Positions 16,562 to 25,113 of a DNA stretch of 44,511 nt are shown here, in pieces (position 1 is the first letter of the stretch; every line of letters begins with the position of its first letter). A program made the position numbers and the translations under genes. Below the pieces are notes generated by a model, which did no database searches, was not told where the DNA came from, and saw only the letters and a program-made list of their open reading frames with translations. Source of the DNA: a bacterium (GTDB lineage Bacteria; Pseudomonadota; Alphaproteobacteria; Rickettsiales; RI-342); contig WGMV01000046.1 in the NCBI GenBank assembly GCA_016124905.1, positions 1 through 44,511 of the forward strand, written 5' to 3'.

Positions 16562-16868
16562 TGGCTCGCTCTGCTCGCTATTACGCGCCCATTAGGGCGC
16601 GGGCCCTCAATGGGCCAGTCGCTTCGCTCCGCCTTTTGCTGGCTCGCTCTGCTCGCTATTACGCGCCCATTAGGGCGCGGGCCCTCAATGGGCCAGTCGC
16701 TTCGCTCCGTCTTTTGCTGGCTCGCTCTGCTCGCTATTACGCGCCCATTAGGGCACGGGCCCTCAATGGGCCAGTCGCTTCGCTCCGCCTTTTGCTGGCT
16801 CGCTCTGCTCGCTATTACGCGCCAATAAGGCGCGGGGCGCGGTCGCGCCCAGTCGCTTCGCTCCGTTT
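16562..16868 (+). repeat. Array of four 78-bp two-hairpin repeats between dusB and ntrY
   Basis: Three nearly identical 78-base units lie head to tail (16562-16639, 16640-16717, 16718-16795), and a fourth divergent unit follows (16796-16868). Each reads TGGCTCGCTCTGCTCGCTATTACG, hairpin 1, hairpin 2, then AGTCGCTTCGCTCCG and a short T-rich end. Hairpin 1 is GCGCCC-ATTA-GGGCGC in units 1-2, has one broken pair in unit 3, and is GCGCC-AATAA-GGCGC in unit 4. Hairpin 2 is GGCCC-TCAAT-GGGCC in units 1-3 and GGGCGC-GGTC-GCGCCC in unit 4. The array fills almost all of the 355-base gap between dusB and ntrY. A related array lies at 44373-44511. Confidence 0.95.
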
Positions 16869-16910
16869 ATCGTGCTTGCTCAAGGTCGTAGCGCGCCGTA
16901 GTGTGGCCCC

Positions 16911-19070
16911 ATGAAAAGCCTGACCCTGCTCAATTCCGACCTGCCCTGGCAAAAGCGGGGCTGGAACGTGCTGCTGGCGCTGATGTCGCTGGTGGCATCG
17001 GCCATGGGGTTTATGCTGCTGGCTCGTCAGCAGCAGAACGCGGCTGAACATCACGGATTGCTGATCGGCATGGTGACGCTGAATGCGGTGCTGCTGCTCA
17101 GCCTGTGCGCGCTGGTGACCAAGCAGGCGCTCGGCATGCTTCGCGCGGTGCGTGAAGCGGGGGTGGGGCTGCGGCTGCACCGCAAGGTTTCGCTGGCATT
17201 CGCGCTGGTAGCCGTACTGCCGAGCGTCGTGGTGCTGATTTTCGCGGGCTATCTCTTTTATTTCGGCGTGCAAGGCTGGTTTGCGCCACGTGTGGCGGAT
17301 GCGGTGAACGAATCCATGGAAGTGGCGGAAGCCTACCTGGTGGAACACCGGCAGATCATCCGTGCCGATATCCTCGGCATGGCCAATGATCTCAAGCGTG
17401 AATCGCCGCTGCTGGTGGGCAACACGCCCATGTTCAACCGGTTTTTGACGGCGCAGGCGAGCATGCGCTCGCTTTCGGAAGCCGTGGTGTTTCAGCCGGA
17501 CAAGATGATCGCCCGGTCGGTGCTGACCTTCAGCTTTACCTTCGACCGGCTGTCCATGGATGTGCTGCGCCGCGCGGATGCAGGTGAGGTGGTGCTGCTG
17601 GACGACGAGGATAACGACCAGGTGCGGGCGCTGGTGCGGCTGGATATGCCGATTAACGCCTATCTGCTGGTGGGGCGGTTTATCGACCCCAAGGTCATCG
17701 GCCACGTGGAGCGCACGCGGGATGCGGTGTCGGGCTATAAGGAACTGCAGGAACAGGCGGGCACGCTGCAATGGCGGCTGTTCGGGCTGTTCATGCTGGT
17801 GGCGGTGGTGATGCTGGTGATGTCCCTCTGGTTCGGGATGGGGTTTGCGACCGACTTGATCACCTCCGTCAGCGCCTTGGCCGATGCGGCCGAGCGGGTG
17901 AGGGCGGGGGACCTGACCGCCCGGGTGCCGACCCGGCCCAACGAGGATGAATTGGCGATGCTCGGCCATGCGTTCAACCGCATGACGGAGCAGCTCAAGC
18001 AGCAGCGCGAGGCCATTCTGGAGGCCAACCAGCAGCTCGATGCCCGGCGACGCTTTATTGAGGCCGTGCTGGCGGGGGTATCCTCCAGCGTGGTGGCACT
18101 GGACGCCGAACGGCGCATCACCCTGCATAACCGCGCAGCAGGGCAGCTTCTGGGGCAGGAAGAGCAGGACATGAGCGGCCATCATATCGTGGAACTCATG
18201 CCCATGCTGGCCCCCCTGCTCGAAAAGGCCATACAGGACCCCGAAACCATTGCCGACGGCCAGGTGGATTACTCCCGGGATGATAAATTGCTGGTACTGC
18301 TGGTGCGGGTGGCGGCGGAATGGCAGAACGGGGAGATCACGGGCTTTGTGGTGACGTTTGACGACATCACCGAGCTGCAGACGGCCCAGCGCCGGGCCGC
18401 CTGGGCCAATGTGGCGCGGCGCATCGCCCATGAGATCAAAAACCCGCTCACTCCCATCCAGCTTGCCGCCGAGCGTCTGAAGCGCAAATGGGGCCGCCAT
18501 ATGGAAGGTGAAGATAAGGATCTGTTTGAAAAATATACGGAAACCATCGTCCGCCATGTGGGGGATATTGGCCGTATGGTGGAAGAGTTCGTCTCCTTCG
18601 CCCGCATGCCCGCGCCGCAGCCGGTGATGACGGATATGGGCAAGCTCATCCGCGATACGGTGTTTTCTGAAGAAGTACGCCATGAGCAGGTGGCCTATGT
18701 GCTGAAACTGCCTCAGCAGCCGGTGGAGGCGATGGTGGACCCCAGCCAGCTGCGCCGGGCGCTTTCCAACATCATCAAAAACGCCATTGAAGCGCTGGAA
18801 GGCACGGCGCAACCCAGCATCACGGTGCAGATGCGCCAGACCAAGGGTAACCTTTTCATCGTGGTGCAGGATAACGGCCCCGGATTCCCGCGGGAGCTGA
18901 TGTCGCAGCTGACGGAACCCTACATCACCACCCGGCAGAAAGGCACGGGGCTGGGCCTGGCCATCGTCAAAAAGATCATCGAGGACCACAAAGGCAGGCT
19001 GGAACTGGCCAACAGCACGAAAGGCGCCAAAGTAACCATCGTGTTGCCGGTGCCGGCGACCGCCGTTTAG
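16911..19070 (+). CDS. ntrY: NtrY-like sensor histidine kinase
   Basis: NtrY is a membrane sensor kinase that works with the response regulator NtrX in nitrogen and redox control. The 719-residue product has N-terminal membrane segments at about residues 18-40, 48-70 and 90-118, and one near 290-315. Between the third and fourth is a periplasmic sensor region. A HAMP domain (about 315-370) and a PAS-like domain (about 385-480) follow. The kinase core has the H-box RRIAHEIKNPLTP with His507, the N-box NIIKNAIEAL near 620, and G boxes DNGPGFP (654) and GTGLGLAIVKK. No response regulator follows: virB3 is the next gene, so ntrX is missing or elsewhere. The ribosome site is poor; the ATG at 16911 fits the family N-terminus. 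Confidence 0.93.
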   Translation: MKSLTLLNSDLPWQKRGWNVLLALMSLVASAMGFMLLARQQQNAAEHHGLLIGMVTLNAVLLLSLCALVTKQALGMLRAVREAGVGLRLHRKVSLAFALVAVLPSVVVLIFAGYLFYFGVQGWFAPRVADAVNESMEVAEAYLVEHRQIIRADILGMANDLKRESPLLVGNTPMFNRFLTAQASMRSLSEAVVFQPDKMIARSVLTFSFTFDRLSMDVLRRADAGEVVLLDDEDNDQVRALVRLDMPINAYLLVGRFIDPKVIGHVERTRDAVSGYKELQEQAGTLQWRLFGLFMLVAVVMLVMSLWFGMGFATDLITSVSALADAAERVRAGDLTARVPTRPNEDELAMLGHAFNRMTEQLKQQREAILEANQQLDARRRFIEAVLAGVSSSVVALDAERRITLHNRAAGQLLGQEEQDMSGHHIVELMPMLAPLLEKAIQDPETIADGQVDYSRDDKLLVLLVRVAAEWQNGEITGFVVTFDDITELQTAQRRAAWANVARRIAHEIKNPLTPIQLAAERLKRKWGRHMEGEDKDLFEKYTETIVRHVGDIGRMVEEFVSFARMPAPQPVMTDMGKLIRDTVFSEEVRHEQVAYVLKLPQQPVEAMVDPSQLRRALSNIIKNAIEALEGTAQPSITVQMRQTKGNLFIVVQDNGPGFPRELMSQLTEPYITTRQKGTGLGLAIVKKIIEDHKGRLELANSTKGAKVTIVLPVPATAV

Positions 19071-19090
19071 GATGCTTGAAATCGTAAGGA

Positions 19091-19136
19091 TTGCGCAAGG
19101 AATGGCACCTATATTATAGTTCCTACGGAACTATAA
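19091..19136 (+). promoter_or_regulatory. Palindrome (possible operator) with candidate promoter before virB3
   Basis: A perfect 10-base inverted repeat with a 3-base centre, TTATAGTTCC-TAC-GGAACTATAA, lies at 19114-19136. It overlaps a possible -10 box TATAGT (19115-19120) that sits 18 bases after a weak -35 TTGCGC (19091-19096). A repressor site over the start of the virB3 operon is one reading; a terminator for ntrY is less likely because no T-tract follows. The promoter call is weak, the palindrome is certain. Confidence 0.45.
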
Positions 19137-19150
19137 CCTTGCCTAACCAT

Positions 19151-19227
19151 CGCTGCGCGAGGGGTTACGCCTGCATTAGCAGGCGGGGTCTCCCATAAAA
19201 AGCATGGGGCCCAACTCGCGGCGCTCG
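19151..19227 (+). repeat. Diverged single copy of the two-hairpin repeat before virB3
   Basis: This 77-base element has the same layout as the arrays at 16562 and 44373: a CGCTGCGCG opening, TTACG, hairpin 1 with an ATTA loop (GCCTGC-ATTA-GCAGGC, 19169-19184), GGGG, hairpin 2 (CCCAT...ATGGG, 19192-19208), then CCCAACTCGCGGCGCTCG. The arm sequences of both hairpins differ from the arrays, but the order, length and loop are kept. It ends 34 bases before the virB3 ATG. Relationship to the arrays is inferred from layout and short conserved blocks. Confidence 0.6.
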
Positions 19228-19261
19228 TAAAGGCTTGTAATCAAGGCATGAAGGATGATGC

Positions 19262-19561
19262 ATGGCAGGCGGTAAACTCAAGGCAGACCAATTGTTCCAG
19301 GGCCTCACGCGCCCGCCCATGATGCTGGGCGTCAGCTACATGTATTTCATCATCAATTTCTCGATCTGCATGTGCTTTTTCATCAACATGGAAGATCTGC
19401 GCGTGCTGTTTGTGATTTTCCCGATGGTGCACGGCATCGGTTACATGATCTGTCTGCGCGAACCACGCGCCATTGAGCTGTTCGCCATACGCGGGGCCAA
19501 AACCATGCGATGCAAGAACCGCCGGTTTCATGGCCATACCAATTCCTATGACCCGTATTGA
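19262..19561 (+). CDS. virB3: VirB3-like T4SS inner-membrane protein
   Basis: VirB3 is a small inner-membrane subunit that works with VirB4 at the base of the T4SS channel. The 99-residue product has the family opening DQLFQGLTRPPMMLGVSY, two adjacent membrane segments (about residues 22-42 and 45-65), and a C-terminal KTMRCKNRRFHGHTNSYDPY, close to alphaproteobacterial VirB3. AAGGATGATGC precedes the ATG. virB4 begins 12 bases after its stop. Confidence 0.93.
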   Translation: MAGGKLKADQLFQGLTRPPMMLGVSYMYFIINFSICMCFFINMEDLRVLFVIFPMVHGIGYMICLREPRAIELFAIRGAKTMRCKNRRFHGHTNSYDPY

Positions 19562-19573
19562 GGCGACAGTTAG

Positions 19574-21979
19574 GTGCTAAACTTAAAACTCCAGCGACGG
19601 GCGACCAGCAAAGCCGAAGTGAGCCGCAAGGAAATCTCGACGGCGGATTACATCCCCTACTACTGCCACTGGGACAAAAACACGATTATCACCAAAAAGC
19701 GTGAGATGATTCAGGTCATCAAGGTGGACGGGTTTGCGTTCGAGACGGCCGATGATGAAGATGTGGACATGAAAAAGGCCGTCCGCAATTCCATGCTGAA
19801 AGGCCTGGCGGCGGGCAAGTTCGCGTTGTGGTTCCATACGGTGCGGCGGCGGCAGTCGGCCTTTCCGAACGGGGATTTCAACCCGGGCTATGCCAATTAC
19901 ATCAACGAGCAGTGGAAATCCAAGCATCATACGAAGGACACATACGTCAACGAGCATTACATCACGGTGATCCGCAAGGCGGATACGGAAGGCGCGGCGA
20001 AGATCGAGCACGTGCTGATGCAGCTGCTGGAGGCGGCCGACAAGGAATCCCGCGAGGCGGCAATGCGCGATGCGCATAAGGAGCTGTGTGAGGCAACCTA
20101 CCGCGTGATGGCCAGTTTGCGGGAATATAACCCGCGCCAGCTCACGGTGGTGCAGACGGAGGCTGGCGCTTTCTCCGAACCGCTTGAATTTTTAGGAAGA
20201 ATAGTCAATTGCGGTGAAAGCCAGCCCATGCTGGTGCCGCTGATCGACCTGTCGCATTACCTGCCCACCGCGCGGCTTTATTTCGGCCCGCGCGCCATTG
20301 AGGTGCGCTCTCCCACGCGGCGGCGGTTTGCCGCGCTGGTGACGATTCAGGAATATGCCTCCGCCACGGCGGCGAGCATGATGGATGCGTTTTTGCAGTT
20401 GCCGTTCGAATTCATTATTTCGCAATCCTATGTATTCATCAACCGCCAGACGGCGATTGAGAAAATGCAGCTGCAGCAGCGGCGCATGATGAACACCGAA
20501 GACGTGGCCGTGAGCCAGGTGGCCGAGATTTCCGACGCGCTCGACATGGCCATGAGCGGGCATGTGGCCTTCGGCAACCATCACCTGACGCTGCTGGTGC
20601 TGGAGGATGATTTGAAATCGCTTGAGGATTCCACCTCCATGGCGATTGCGGAATTCACCAATCTCGGCATCAAGGCCGTGCGGGAGACCTTCTTCCAGGA
20701 GCAGGCCTATTGGGCGCAGCTGCCCTGCAATTTCGACTATGTGGGCCGCCTGGCGAAAATCAACACGCTGAACCTGGCCAGTTTCGCCTCGCTTCACAAT
20801 TACCCCGTCGGGCGGTTCGACCGCAACCACTGGGGCAATGCGGTGACGGTGTTCGACACCACCTCGGGCACGCCCTATTTTTTCAATTTCCACCTGCGGG
20901 ATGTGGGGCATACCACCATCATCGGGCCGACGGGCGCCGGTAAAACGGTGCTGATGAACTTCCTCTGCGCGCAGGCGCAGAAATTCCGCTGCCGCATGTT
21001 CTTTTTCGACAAGGACCGCGGCGCGGAGATTTTCATCCGTGCGCTGGCGGGCAGTTACACGGTCATTCATCCGGGCGGGCATTGCGGGTTCAACCCCCTT
21101 CAGCTGCCGGATACGCACGAAAACCGAACCTTCATCTCGGAATGGCTGGCGACCCTGGTGACGATCCATGGCGAGCAGCTGACGGCCGAGGATGTGGCCT
21201 ATATCCAGGAAGCGGTGCGTGGGAATTACAAATTAGCTAAGGAAGACAGGCAATTACGAAATATTGCACCCTTCTTCGGGCTAGAAGGGCCGGGCAAGAT
21301 TGCGTCGCGTCTGAAGCCGTGGCACACAAACGGGCAATATGCCGGAGTCTTTGATAATCCTGAAGATTCCATGGACTTTACCAAAAATAACGTGTTTGGC
21401 TTCGAGATGGGCGAGGTACTTTCCGACAAGAACACGCTTTCGCCCGTGCTTCTGTACCTTTTCCACCGCATTCAACTATCGCTGGACGGCACGCCGACCA
21501 TGATCGTGCTGGATGAGGCCTGGGCGCTGATTGATAACCAGGTATTCGCCCCAAAAATCAAGGACTGGCTGAAAACCTTGAGGAAACTCAATGCCATGGT
21601 GGTGTTCGCTACCCAGAGCGTGGAGGATGCCAGCAAATCCAACATCAGTGACACCCTGGTGCAGCAGACGGCCACCCAGATCTTCCTTCCCAACCCCAAG
21701 GCGACCGAGGAATACCGCAAAACCTTCATGCTTTCGGAGCGGGAATTCAACCTGCTCAAGACCACGGACCCGGGGTCCCGCTATTTCCTGTTGAAGCAGG
21801 GAAGCGACGTGGTGGTGGCCCGGATCGACCTTTCCGGAATGGAGGATGTGATCACCATCCTGTCCGGCCGGGCGGAGACCGTGGCCGTGCTTGACGTCAT
21901 ACGGTCACAATTCGGTGATAATCCTGATATGTGGATACCGCATTTCCTCGAAGAGGTTCAACGGCGCAAAAATGCCTAA
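19574..21979 (+). CDS. virB4: VirB4-like T4SS ATPase
   Basis: VirB4 is the conserved ATPase that powers T4SS assembly and transport at the inner membrane. The 801-residue product has an N-terminal CagE/TrbE/VirB part and a C-terminal RecA-like ATPase. Walker A is GPTGAGKT (residues 451-458), Walker B is MIVLDEAW (643-650), and FATQSVEDASKS downstream matches the VirB4 sensor region. The start is a GTG at 19574, 12 bases after virB3, with GTTAGG just before it; no in-frame ATG gives a comparable N-terminus. Length is usual for VirB4. It overlaps virB6a by 8 bases. Confidence 0.96.
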   Translation: MLNLKLQRRATSKAEVSRKEISTADYIPYYCHWDKNTIITKKREMIQVIKVDGFAFETADDEDVDMKKAVRNSMLKGLAAGKFALWFHTVRRRQSAFPNGDFNPGYANYINEQWKSKHHTKDTYVNEHYITVIRKADTEGAAKIEHVLMQLLEAADKESREAAMRDAHKELCEATYRVMASLREYNPRQLTVVQTEAGAFSEPLEFLGRIVNCGESQPMLVPLIDLSHYLPTARLYFGPRAIEVRSPTRRRFAALVTIQEYASATAASMMDAFLQLPFEFIISQSYVFINRQTAIEKMQLQQRRMMNTEDVAVSQVAEISDALDMAMSGHVAFGNHHLTLLVLEDDLKSLEDSTSMAIAEFTNLGIKAVRETFFQEQAYWAQLPCNFDYVGRLAKINTLNLASFASLHNYPVGRFDRNHWGNAVTVFDTTSGTPYFFNFHLRDVGHTTIIGPTGAGKTVLMNFLCAQAQKFRCRMFFFDKDRGAEIFIRALAGSYTVIHPGGHCGFNPLQLPDTHENRTFISEWLATLVTIHGEQLTAEDVAYIQEAVRGNYKLAKEDRQLRNIAPFFGLEGPGKIASRLKPWHTNGQYAGVFDNPEDSMDFTKNNVFGFEMGEVLSDKNTLSPVLLYLFHRIQLSLDGTPTMIVLDEAWALIDNQVFAPKIKDWLKTLRKLNAMVVFATQSVEDASKSNISDTLVQQTATQIFLPNPKATEEYRKTFMLSEREFNLLKTTDPGSRYFLLKQGSDVVVARIDLSGMEDVITILSGRAETVAVLDVIRSQFGDNPDMWIPHFLEEVQRRKNA

Positions 21980-23675
21980 ACACACCCATTTGCTGGTGCG
22001 ATGCTGGGTAATGATGATTACCCTGATGGGGGTGTTTATACCGGTTAAGGCCATGGCGCAGACAGACGGCGCATTTCTGCCGGGTTCCGATATCTCGCTC
22101 GACAGCCTTTTCGATCAATTGGACAAGGGGCTTATCACCAAGCTGATCGTGGTCATTAAGGCCGGGCTGGAGCATATCGTTCTCGATACGATGCTGGATA
22201 AGGTCTACACCATGTGGGAGCCCGTGATCGGCATGATCCTGCTGTTTGCGGTCATTTTGTTCGGCATCAAGCTGATTTCCGGCGCCGTGAGTAGCCCCTG
22301 GGCGGAGATTCCCGTTACCGTCATCAAGATCATGTTCGTGATGGAGTTCACGCGCAACATGCATGAATGGGTGCCGCTGTTCTTCGATATTACCGAAGAC
22401 CTGATGGGGGTCGTTTCCCAGGCGTTTGAAGGGATGATGGACATTGATTGCAGTGAATTCATGGCGGGGGTCGATGTCTCCGGTTTCGGGGTGAACCCGG
22501 AAATGGCGCGACCGTGGCTGATCATCGACTGTCTGTTCATTCAGTTTCTGGCGCTTGCGCTGGGCGGCAGCGCCATCAGCGCGCTGATCGGGTTCCTTGT
22601 TTCCACGGCGGTGAGCGGGCATTTCGGCATCGTCATCACCTTTGCCGGCATCAGCGCCATGACGGGGCTGCTTTTCTCGGTTCTGCGCGTGGGTTACATG
22701 TTTGCCGCCTCCATGATGAGCCTGGCATTCGCCTTTGTCATTTCTCCGTTCTTTGTGCCGCTGCTGTTGTTCGATGCAACCCAGCAATATTTCGATAAAT
22801 GGCTGAAACTGACCATCTCTTTCATTCTGCAGCCGGTGCTGCTGATGGCGTTTGTGATTTTCATGGCGATTTTCATGAACGAAATCCTCTATCGCGGTGA
22901 TTTCTCCATCTGCCAGGCCCTGAGCGCGGACCCTACCCAGAAATGCACGCCCAGCAGTTTTCAGCATAATCTTGATGAGCTGGTCAGCCGCTGCTCGGGC
23001 GAGCAGTTCGGCGCGCAAATCACCAGCGACCAGACCGTGCGCGACCAGACCGATATCGCCAATGCACCCGCCCAAAGCGAAACGGTCAACCTGTTCGGAC
23101 GCACGGCGAAATCCTTTCTCGGCATATTCCTGCAGGGCATTGATGCACAGAATTGCTTTGCCAATTCCAACCTCAACCCCGCCAGCGCAAGCATGGATAC
23201 GACCTTCTTTCTCAATCGTGTCATGATGTCGCTTTTTGCCTTGATGATCGGCATTATGCTCATCAACTCGCTTCTGGATGTGTTCGACCAGATTCTGCCA
23301 ATGCTGGTGGAGCAGAGCTTCCGCCTGAAGCTGTCCTACCAGCTGCCGGGTGAGCAACGCTTCTCCGATGCGTTGGACAGGGCTAAAGCCACTGCCATGG
23401 GTAACAAGGATATGGGGCTGTTGCCAGGCATTGTGAGCGGGGGCGATGTGAGCGCAGTGACGCGTGCGTATATCGGTGGTTATGATGCGCAGGGCAATAA
23501 GGTTCAAGGCGCGGCCACGGCATTTGCCGATACGCTGTTTGCCGTGGACAGCAACGTGCAGGGCAGCCTGCCGCTGGGTGTGGGCGATGCGATGCGCGAC
23601 CTGTTATGGACGCGCCCGAACCCTAATACGAGCAATCGTGGCGGGAATAACGGGGGGGGAGGGACCGGTGGTTAA
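21972..23675 (+). CDS. virB6: VirB6-like T4SS polytopic membrane protein, copy a
   Basis: VirB6 proteins are polytopic inner-membrane parts of the T4SS channel. The 567-residue product has a signal-like N-terminus (hydrophobic residues 8-25, ending VKAMAQ) and then at least five membrane segments. Segments shared with the next two proteins are IKLISGAVSSPWAEIPVTVIKIMFVMEF (residues about 97-124, quoted in part elsewhere), and a block with FFVPLLLFDATQQYFDKW and LQPVLLMAF. A long loop with scattered Cys (about 310-400) separates the last membrane segments. The C-terminus is Asn/Gly-rich (NRGGNNGGGGTGG). The ATG at 21972 lies inside the end of virB4 (8-base overlap); a longer frame from 21891 lies wholly in virB4. 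Confidence 0.88.
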   Translation: MPKHTHLLVRCWVMMITLMGVFIPVKAMAQTDGAFLPGSDISLDSLFDQLDKGLITKLIVVIKAGLEHIVLDTMLDKVYTMWEPVIGMILLFAVILFGIKLISGAVSSPWAEIPVTVIKIMFVMEFTRNMHEWVPLFFDITEDLMGVVSQAFEGMMDIDCSEFMAGVDVSGFGVNPEMARPWLIIDCLFIQFLALALGGSAISALIGFLVSTAVSGHFGIVITFAGISAMTGLLFSVLRVGYMFAASMMSLAFAFVISPFFVPLLLFDATQQYFDKWLKLTISFILQPVLLMAFVIFMAIFMNEILYRGDFSICQALSADPTQKCTPSSFQHNLDELVSRCSGEQFGAQITSDQTVRDQTDIANAPAQSETVNLFGRTAKSFLGIFLQGIDAQNCFANSNLNPASASMDTTFFLNRVMMSLFALMIGIMLINSLLDVFDQILPMLVEQSFRLKLSYQLPGEQRFSDALDRAKATAMGNKDMGLLPGIVSGGDVSAVTRAYIGGYDAQGNKVQGAATAFADTLFAVDSNVQGSLPLGVGDAMRDLLWTRPNPNTSNRGGNNGGGGTGG

Positions 23676-25113
23676 GCGTCTCCTTTCCCTTTTTATCTGT
23701 GTGTTTATTTCGTTGGTTTCCATGCCTGCAATGGCCGGTGTGGATACGGGGATCGGCATGCCGCTGCCGCCACCTGTTACACCGGTTGGGCCGACGGTAT
23801 GCAATCTGGGCGAAGGCTTTGTCGGGCCGATCGTCAATTGCATCACCGCGCCGCTGCAACAGGCTGCCACGGCCCTGTTCATCCAGATGTACACGGCATT
23901 GCAGCCCGCCATTGCCAGCTTCATCATGCTGGCGGTTATCGGGTTCGGGTTGAAGCTAACATCCGGCGCGGTGCGCCGCCCATTTGCCGAAATCGGTATC
24001 ACGGTCGCCAAGATGGCGGCGGTGGTTTATGTGATGGAAGCGTTTCCCACCTGGTATCCCGATGTGCTGGCCGCCATTGACGACCTGATACGCATCGTCA
24101 CCGAGCCTTTATTGACCGGTGTTATCGCCTGCCCAGCAGCCACCGCCACCACCAGTGGCATCAGCAATGGGGCGGATATCTGGGCGCGGGTGGATTGCAT
24201 TCTCGGCACCATGTTCGGCTTTGGGGTGATGACCTCGGGTGTGGCCGCCGTGGGAGGGCTTTTTACTACATTTCTTGGTAACATGGTCAACATGACCGAT
24301 ATCGGGGTGATGATTGCCACGGCGGGCATCGGCATGGCCTTGACGCTGTTCCTGGCCGTGGGGCGGGCGGTGATCGGCTATATCTGCGCCAAGATCGTGA
24401 TCGCCTTTTTGTTCGGGTTGGCGCCCATTTTCATGCCCTTCATCATGCTGCGGGGGACTTATACTTATTTCAACAAATGGGCGATGGGGATTCTCTCCTA
24501 CATGGTGCAGCCACTGGTGCTGTTTGCCTATCTTTCCATGTTCATCGTGATGCTGGATTATTCGGTGTTTCGCGGGGATTATTCCATCGCCACCGTGCTG
24601 ATGGGCCGGCCCGCCACCAGCCTGGCGGATTTCCAGAACGGCATTGCCGACCATCTTAGCGGCAGCACCTGCACCGAATTTCATGATATTGGGCTGGTGG
24701 AGAATATCCCCGACCTCAGCAACTGCCGCCGCATTCTTCAGCAGGTTGGCGATGGCGCGGGCACCGCCATGCTGAGCGAGACCATGACGAATATGTGCGA
24801 CCAGATGGGGGATGTGGTGTTCGGCGCCATGCGCCCGCTGGAAGGGGCGGCAAATGTCGGCGTGGCCATCAGCCATAAATTATGCGACGACCAGCTTGGA
24901 CCGTTTTTGCTGATTCAGCTGATGGTGGTGGGCATGATGTGCATGCTCATGTTCATGCTGGCCGACGTGGTGCCCGACATGGCGCGCGAGCTTGTCTTCT
25001 CGCCGCGCGTCTCACGCCTTGGCACCATGGAAGTACCGGGTGAAAGCGTGGCGGGGCAATTTGTGAATCCGGAAAACTTCTCGAATATATTCAATGCATT
25101 GGGGATGAAGTGA
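23668..25113 (+). CDS. virB6: VirB6-like T4SS polytopic membrane protein, copy b
   Basis: The 481-residue product is a second VirB6-family membrane protein. It has a signal peptide (MVKRLLSLFICVFISLVSMP, then AMAG) and several membrane segments. The family block LKLTSGAVRRPFAEIG and the block LAPIFMPFIMLRGTYTYFNKW followed by MVQPLVLFAYL match copy a. The start is a GTG at 23668, 3-4 bases after a strong GGGGAGGGA in the end of copy a, and the two genes overlap by 8 bases. The usual reading frame extends back to 23464 but that part lies inside copy a. Several Cys pairs in the periplasmic loops (CNLGEG, IVNC, CPAA) may form disulfides. Confidence 0.88.
   Translation: MVKRLLSLFICVFISLVSMPAMAGVDTGIGMPLPPPVTPVGPTVCNLGEGFVGPIVNCITAPLQQAATALFIQMYTALQPAIASFIMLAVIGFGLKLTSGAVRRPFAEIGITVAKMAAVVYVMEAFPTWYPDVLAAIDDLIRIVTEPLLTGVIACPAATATTSGISNGADIWARVDCILGTMFGFGVMTSGVAAVGGLFTTFLGNMVNMTDIGVMIATAGIGMALTLFLAVGRAVIGYICAKIVIAFLFGLAPIFMPFIMLRGTYTYFNKWAMGILSYMVQPLVLFAYLSMFIVMLDYSVFRGDYSIATVLMGRPATSLADFQNGIADHLSGSTCTEFHDIGLVENIPDLSNCRRILQQVGDGAGTAMLSETMTNMCDQMGDVVFGAMRPLEGAANVGVAISHKLCDDQLGPFLLIQLMVVGMMCMLMFMLADVVPDMARELVFSPRVSRLGTMEVPGESVAGQFVNPENFSNIFNALGMK

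Noticed and set aside
16562-16868. CRISPR array
   Set aside because: Units are contiguous with no unique spacers, and no cas genes are present.
16561-16914. An open frame through the repeat array encoding a 26-residue peptide repeated three times and a variant, ending in ATGA at ntrY
   Set aside because: It is open only because the 78-base unit is a multiple of three and lacks stops. It has no ATG or ribosome site, and the unit at 44373 is 79 bases, which would break such a frame. The conserved feature is hairpin structure, not peptide.
16815-18989. A 724-codon minus-strand open frame opposite ntrY
   Set aside because: His/Arg/Gln-rich antisense shadow of a clear histidine kinase.
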